Part shown: one piece after another, positions 59,088 to 64,000 of the stretch | Layout of the letters: every line of letters starts with the position of its first letter | Position numbering within the stretch: position 1 is the first letter of the stretch | Assembly: GCA_950295325.1 (NCBI GenBank) | Contig: OX485803.1 | Span: 930,001-994,000 of the forward strand | Source of the DNA: Polytrichum commune | Taxonomy: Eukaryota > Streptophyta > Polytrichopsida > Polytrichales > Polytrichaceae | Direction: 5' to 3' | Length of the DNA: 64,000 bases | Position numbers and translations under genes: made by a program | Notes under the pieces: model-generated | Database searches by the model: none | The model's input: the letters and a program-made list of their open reading frames with translations, nothing else | What the model was told of the DNA's origin: nothing

Positions 59088-60220
59088 CTGGTAGAAAGCT
59101 GATAGTTCAAAGGACACTCAGTGGGCTGGTTAGCAGTGTGCTGGGGAATCCAGTTGATAGGATTAATGTTGACGAAGACGAGGCCAACCCAGCATGTAAT
59201 ATAGCATCAGTCGACTCTATGCTGGTGAAAGCTAGCTCATGACAGGTGTGAGTAGTGGGCAGATTCCGTGAGTAAGGGGAGGTAGCTGGAATTAATGGCC
59301 GCAACGTTTAGGTGGAAGCTTTTCTGCTGGGATGTTAAGATTCACCTAAATCCCATCAAAGGCTGCCACCACAATTCGTCAAGGAACCTGCATTCATATC
59401 GACAAGCGGCAGGTGAGTTGGTGCTGTTGACATTGACTATGCGGCCGAAAGAATTTTCCTCTTTCCTCCATGTCAACGATGAGGATGGAGAGATGAGGAA
59501 GGATGAATGCGTTAAACCTGGAAATTGCATGAATCGCCCACATGACTGCAATATACGCTGGTTATTAACTTGTTCTCAAGGATGGAAGTTAGTATATGGA
59601 TAACGATGTTCGACTTCACAGAAATGGACATTTGAGGTGCTGAGCTGCAGAAAATTGCAATTGAAAACGCCAAAAATTGTGTCGATTGCTGAAGTTGGCA
59701 ATGTGTAACCTTATTACAGAGTGGCGGGACACTACGTTAATTGTGCAGTCTGTACAAGTAGAATTTAGAGCTGCGTGACTTCGAGATCACTTTGCGGAAT
59801 GCTTCTGGTAAATTAAGGATTTGTAAAGTAGACGCAAAAGAAAGAACTAGGTCAGTGAGTTTAAGCCTACTGTCACAGATGGTTTGGTGAGTTCTTCAAA
59901 CTGCTCATTGATTTACTGAACTGGTTCTCGAATTTGCAGCGTTCAAACCAGGATCTCCTGTGTCTCCTCATGGAGTCCACTCAGTCAGTAAGGGACACCA
60001 CCTAATCCCCTGAGTAATCAAAGCACCATAGCCGCATTCTAGGGTTGCTCCCTCAAACATCGATCCTGACCTCCGTGAGTGACAATCAGCGGTAACATTA
60101 GCAATGTAGGATATTGCAGGGGACGATCATCATATATATTCAGCTCCGCCCACTGGAAATCTACATCACTTGCTCTTAGCTTTGCAACGTCACCTGGATC
60201 ATTCGGCTCTTCCGAATCGT
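59088..60220. other. Divergent intergenic region between the two lipid-transfer copies
   Basis: About 1.1 kb holding both promoters. TATATTA near 59,200 (minus) and TATATAT near 60,133 (plus) are candidate TATA boxes. A 102-codon frame at 59295-59603 matches nothing known. Confidence 0.45.
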
Positions 60221-60223
60221 TAA

Positions 60224-61071
60224 GAGACTGCCAACAAGAAGCTTCTGCTGGCAGATGCCCTCTGCTTGAATCTTCTCGTAGCTTCAGAAATGGTAGTGTC
60301 GTCCGAAGCTGCTGGATGTGATGTCTTCCAAATGATGCCCTGCGTGGCGGCAAGCAAGAACAGCCCACTGAAGCCGTCGAGCCAATGCTGTAGCAATGTG
60401 GGCAACATGGGCAGGGGGATCAGAGGAGCCAGATGTTTGTGCTCTCTTGTAAGCCACCTTCTGGCCAAATCGCAAGGCGTGGTGCCTCGTATCGCTCTTG
60501 GCATTCCCCAAAAGTGTGGCATCCCTGTCCCCCGAGGATTCACCTGCCAGGGTACGTATAGCAACGTCGCCTCAACTTCTCGTCTAATTTAAGTAGTCCA
60601 AACATCAATTCTTCTTGAAATTGCCACGAGATCCCTTACAGATTGTGGGCCGGTTCCTGACAATGTAGGTGCTCATTCGACACACCAAGAAAACATTAAA
60701 TAGAAAATGTCTCCAATATATATATCCTTGCCCACTCGAGATAGTGTTTTTGTCATGTTACGACAGCTGAAGTTTTGCCACAGTTCTTTCCTACCCATTG
60801 GACAACATCTTATCTTGAATTCAATGTGGGTCCTACTATAAATTGCAATTTTTTTTGTTCCAGCTGCGCCAATGTACTGTTAGTTCCAGACAGCTATTTC
60901 CTACTCAGAATTATGCACATGCAGCCTGCACGAACACTGAAAACTGCTTAATGTGGTCCGTTAAATTGCAATGTTTTGGAATTAGCAACGTCCAGTTGTG
61001 CCCAAATACATATACATCTGTTATACCAATTGGTGGTGCATCCTGCAGGAATTCGTGTACCTGGTAGCTGA
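60224..61071 (+). pseudogene. Second DIR1-like lipid-transfer copy, start codon lost
   Basis: Exon 1 (to 60551) and exon 2 (61049-61071) align with the intact copy through the signal peptide core (ALCLNLLVASEM), all eight cysteines (GCDVFQMMPC, QCCSN, GARCLCSL, PQKCGIPVPRGFTC) and the last residues IRVPGS before the stop, with intron 60552-61048 spliced GT-AG. But the position of the initiator ATG reads GAG and an in-frame TAA lies directly before it. The next in-frame ATG (60287-60289, in SEMVVSS) would remove the signal peptide. So either it is a recent pseudogene or it begins in an unseen upstream exon. The mature domain itself is undamaged. Confidence 0.7.
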
Positions 61072-62229
61072 AGAACCTCACTGCCTCGATGAGCATACTC
61101 ATGAGCTTACTTGAAGGCCACATTTATATGACCAAATACTTGTGCTTGATCTGTAGCTGATTGCGGGCAATGTGGATGTTACCGGCCATAGCTGGTGGAT
61201 ACACTTAGTTCACAAATGCGTTTTTATGCTTCCGCACATTTCAATACTTTCACCTGGTTGCAATATTTCCGGTTTATGAATCTCTGGTTCACACTGCTTA
61301 TTTGGGACCTTGAACTCCAAGTGAAATCTTGTCAGAATGTTGTCAAAAGCATATGTGTTTCTTATGTTCTTCAATGGCTTGGAATCCACATGGACAGAGA
61401 ACAGAGCATTTGGAAGATTAACATCGATCATCAGCTGATTACATGTCCTACCCAAATCTTGCATTCTGATTGCACCCAGCTGTAATTAGGCTTCACTACT
61501 TATATGAATCCGGTACCCTAAAACCTATACCAACTTGAGAGCAATTGAAGCCATCATTAGGTACATTGGATCATACAGATACTTGGGACCTATCTGATGT
61601 GAGAATACGTCATTTTGAGCCAGGATTCTAAAAAATATACAGGTAGATATTTAGTAAGATCCAAGTGAATAGCTCGAGTTTTCATGCTCTATCATCAACT
61701 TGGAAAGTGTGCAGATTTGAATTCATCACGGACATAGATCAGGTGCATACGTATATGTAGATGTGCTGCTTCAGTGTTCGGCCTGCAGAATATTGTAATC
61801 ATATCTTCAGGCCTGGTTGTGAACAGTAGATAATGCAAGCTAAACCTATGACCCAAAGTTTGAAAACATAAAACGTTCAGGATGCATCATCCTGCTCGTT
61901 ACCCAGAGCTCCATTGCATTGGGAGATATTGACAACACAAGATTATTCACAAACTTCAAGTTCTGGACTGCGTTCTTGACTTGTGCAAATTTGACCTATC
62001 CCAATATATTATTATACAACCAGGAAGAAAACTTACGGGTGTTTACCTTGCTCACAGGAAAGATGATCAATGTCTATGGTTTGCATAGGTTGATGATGAG
62101 GAGATGTGGTCTTTCCTCCAATTGAGGCCTTTCAGCAGTTGTATTGAGCTCCAGCTAGGGATGGAGTGCAATCTGCTCCGATGTTTTCTGATCCATTAAG
62201 GAGCCAACTGGACTGAAACTCCCAATCGA
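61072..62229. other. Intergenic DNA
   Basis: About 1.16 kb between the second lipid-transfer copy and the stop of the kinase gene, probably with both 3' untranslated regions. No other gene seen. Confidence 0.4.
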
Positions 62230-64000
62230 TTAATTATCCAGAAAAGGGTGACTCAGAAGCATGTCACATGTGGGCCTCTTTGCACCATCGACTTCTAAGC
62301 ATCGAGAGATTAAGTCTTTTAGATCTTCTGGTAAGTGACTGGGAATAGGAGGAGCTTCACCACTTCCCACCTTCCAAAACACATCAGCAAACTCCATATC
62401 TCCAAATGGAGGTTGTCCAGTGGCCATTTCCACTATTGTGCAACCCACGCTCCAGATATCCGCTGCAAGACTGTAGGTCTTGCTTGGATTGACCACTTCT
62501 GGAGCCATCCAGTGGGTAGTCTCGATCACTGATTTACTCTTCATGTTGTCCATTTTGCCTAACACTTTGGCCATTCCAAAATCAGCCAGCTTGAGCACTC
62601 CAGAGGTGTGTACAAAAATGTTGGCACATTTGAGATTCCTATGTATAATGTTCTGATTATGGAGGTACTTGAGACCAACGAGAATTTGGGTAGTGTAATT
62701 CCGGATTTGATCAGGAAGCATTGGGCACTGCTTGCACATGGATGCGAGTGATCGTTCACGCACCAGTTCCAAGAATATGTAGAGCTTCTCCTGATCCCTT
62801 TGTGCACCCAAATATTTAACAATATTAGGATGTTGAAGTTTGATCAGGATGCTGATCTCTCGTTCCAGGTGATAGAGGATTGCTTGTTTGTTGTCTTTTG
62901 CACTCTGGTATGACAAAGGAACCTCCTTGACCGCAAACACCTCCCCATTATTGCCTGCTCCCTCAAATACTGTACCAAATGAGCCATTTCCAAGTGAGGT
63001 AACTTTTATCCACCAAGACAAACCTGTCAACCTCACACTTCCCATATCCTCGTTGATAGCATGCCTATATCGGAGCTCAGAAGAAGAAGCTTCGGAGGTC
63101 TTTACTACAGTTGATCTGAAATGCATCATTTCAAGATCAGAATCACTTGGTGTTCTTCCAGTTATGAAGGAGTGACCCTGAAGTGCACGACAAGTGGGAC
63201 GTTTCTCATGATCCATTTCCAAGCAAGTCAAGATAAAGTCTTTTAGATCTCCTGGCAACATATCTGGAACATGGGGGGTTTTGCCACTTAAAATCTTACC
63301 CTGGAATGCTGTATTCAACGTTGAATCCTCAATCAGTTGTTTACCTATTGCCATTTCCAACACTGTGCACCCTACACTCCAAATATCAGCAGCACAACTT
63401 GATGGTTTAAATTCTGCACCAAGCATTTCTGGAGCCATGTACAGCACATGACTTCCATTGCAGGATCTGTCTATGTTCAGTTTGATCAATTGCTGAGCCA
63501 TTCCAATATCTGCTAGCTTCACCACTCCAGAGCTGTCAACCAAAACATTGGCACACTTTATATTTCCATGTATGATGTTCCGGTCATGAAGATAGTTCAG
63601 ACCAGAAAGTATTTGCTTGGTATATCTTTGGATCTGCTCGTAATGAAGCCCTTGATACTGCTTGTACACTGATGCCAATGATCCCTTGCTCATTAGTTCT
63701 GAAAATAAGTAGAGCTTATCATCCTTCATTTGTGTGCCAAAGTACTTAACAATGTTCATATGTTCAAGTTTTGCCAACATGGCAATCTCACGTTCAAACT
63801 GCAGGAAGGCTCGCTTAGCCTTGCTTCCCTGGTTCGGCAGTGGGATTTCTTTCACAGCAAACCACACTCCTTTGTTGCCCCATCCTTCATACACATCACC
63901 AAATAAGCCACTGCCAAGTAACCCACCCTTTTTCCAGGAACTCCAAGGAGGTCTTCTCGGTGCCAGCTCTGAACTCACCCCATCCAAATCTGCCAATGTA
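62230..64000 (-). CDS. Tandem-domain MEKK-like protein kinase, both catalytic HRD Asp replaced by Asn (5' end outside window)
   Basis: At least 588 codons in one exon, open to the right edge, so the N-terminus is probably incomplete. Numbering from the codon at 63996, domain 1 (about 21-278) has a glycine loop GSGLFGDV, Lys49 in FAVKEIPL and αC Glu in FEREIAML, but the catalytic loop reads IIHGNIKCAN (Asn145) and DFG is DIG. Domain 2 (about 329-588) has GNGSFGTV, Lys357 in FAVKEVPL, IIHRNLKCAN (Asn454), intact DFG, and WMAPE. Both resemble the MAPKKK/MEKK group (HRDIKCAN, GTxxWMAPEV). The HRD Asp is the catalytic base, so both domains are predicted weak or inactive, perhaps scaffold or decoy. 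No intron is seen, unusual for MEKK genes. Confidence 0.88.
   Translation of the reverse strand, partial: TLADLDGVSSELAPRRPPWSSWKKGGLLGSGLFGDVYEGWGNKGVWFAVKEIPLPNQGSKAKRAFLQFEREIAMLAKLEHMNIVKYFGTQMKDDKLYLFSELMSKGSLASVYKQYQGLHYEQIQRYTKQILSGLNYLHDRNIIHGNIKCANVLVDSSGVVKLADIGMAQQLIKLNIDRSCNGSHVLYMAPEMLGAEFKPSSCAADIWSVGCTVLEMAIGKQLIEDSTLNTAFQGKILSGKTPHVPDMLPGDLKDFILTCLEMDHEKRPTCRALQGHSFITGRTPSDSDLEMMHFRSTVVKTSEASSSELRYRHAINEDMGSVRLTGLSWWIKVTSLGNGSFGTVFEGAGNNGEVFAVKEVPLSYQSAKDNKQAILYHLEREISILIKLQHPNIVKYLGAQRDQEKLYIFLELVRERSLASMCKQCPMLPDQIRNYTTQILVGLKYLHNQNIIHRNLKCANIFVHTSGVLKLADFGMAKVLGKMDNMKSKSVIETTHWMAPEVVNPSKTYSLAADIWSVGCTIVEMATGQPPFGDMEFADVFWKVGSGEAPPIPSHLPEDLKDLISRCLEVDGAKRPTCDMLLSHPFLDN

Noticed and set aside
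58740-59102. 120-codon plus-strand frame across the lipid-transfer gene
   Set aside because: Antisense shadow of exon 1, which carries the signal peptide and eight-cysteine pattern on the other strand.

Overview
This window is nuclear DNA of a land plant. The evidence is GT-AG introns, a plant-type very-long-chain 3-ketoacyl-CoA reductase (KCR), DIR1-like lipid-transfer proteins with an eight-cysteine pattern, a MEKK-like double kinase, a Ty3/gypsy retrotransposon and many Mutator-like (MULE) elements. The lineage cannot be fixed from sequence alone. The long AT-rich intergenic DNA, rich in fold-back elements, gives an impression of a repeat-rich genome, possibly a non-seed plant, but that is only an impression.

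Layout. 1-6180: 5' part of a minus-strand Ty3/gypsy element (LTR, primer-binding site, leader, and a gag-protease frame that is open to the left edge). 6478-18762: a complete 12.3-kb autonomous MULE flanked by an 11-bp direct repeat. It has two convergent multi-exon genes, a MURA-type transposase (882 aa after splicing) and a Ulp1/C48 peptidase protein (about 1225 aa), both open across all inferred junctions. It also carries a frameshifted fragment of an FAD amine-oxidase-like host gene. 18.8-31 kb: AT-rich DNA with a 188-bp tandem repeat inside a TIR element, several MITEs and a 1.06-kb hairpin element. 31485-34208: five-exon KCR gene. 37775-45056 (minus): six-exon gene for a tail-anchored coiled-coil protein with fourteen 21-residue repeats; intron 1 holds about four copies of a ~320-bp tandem repeat, and a second ~330-bp tandem array lies beyond its 5' end. 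48.3-56.2 kb: a 1.3-kb hairpin MULE derivative, a probable 2.6-kb derivative, a 300-bp palindrome and a 289-bp MULE MITE. 58.3-61.1 kb: head-to-head pair of DIR1-like lipid-transfer genes, one intact, one without its start codon. 62230-64000 (minus): two-domain MEKK-like kinase whose catalytic HRD aspartate is Asn in both domains; its 5' end is cut by the window edge.

How parts relate. The host genes look like single-copy housekeeping or signalling genes separated by mobile DNA. The MULE (transposase plus SUMO-protease-like partner) is a plausible trans source for the smaller elements nearby that have TIRs and 9-bp target duplications; their termini share a CCCCCTA...TAGGGGG stem-loop motif with the autonomous element.
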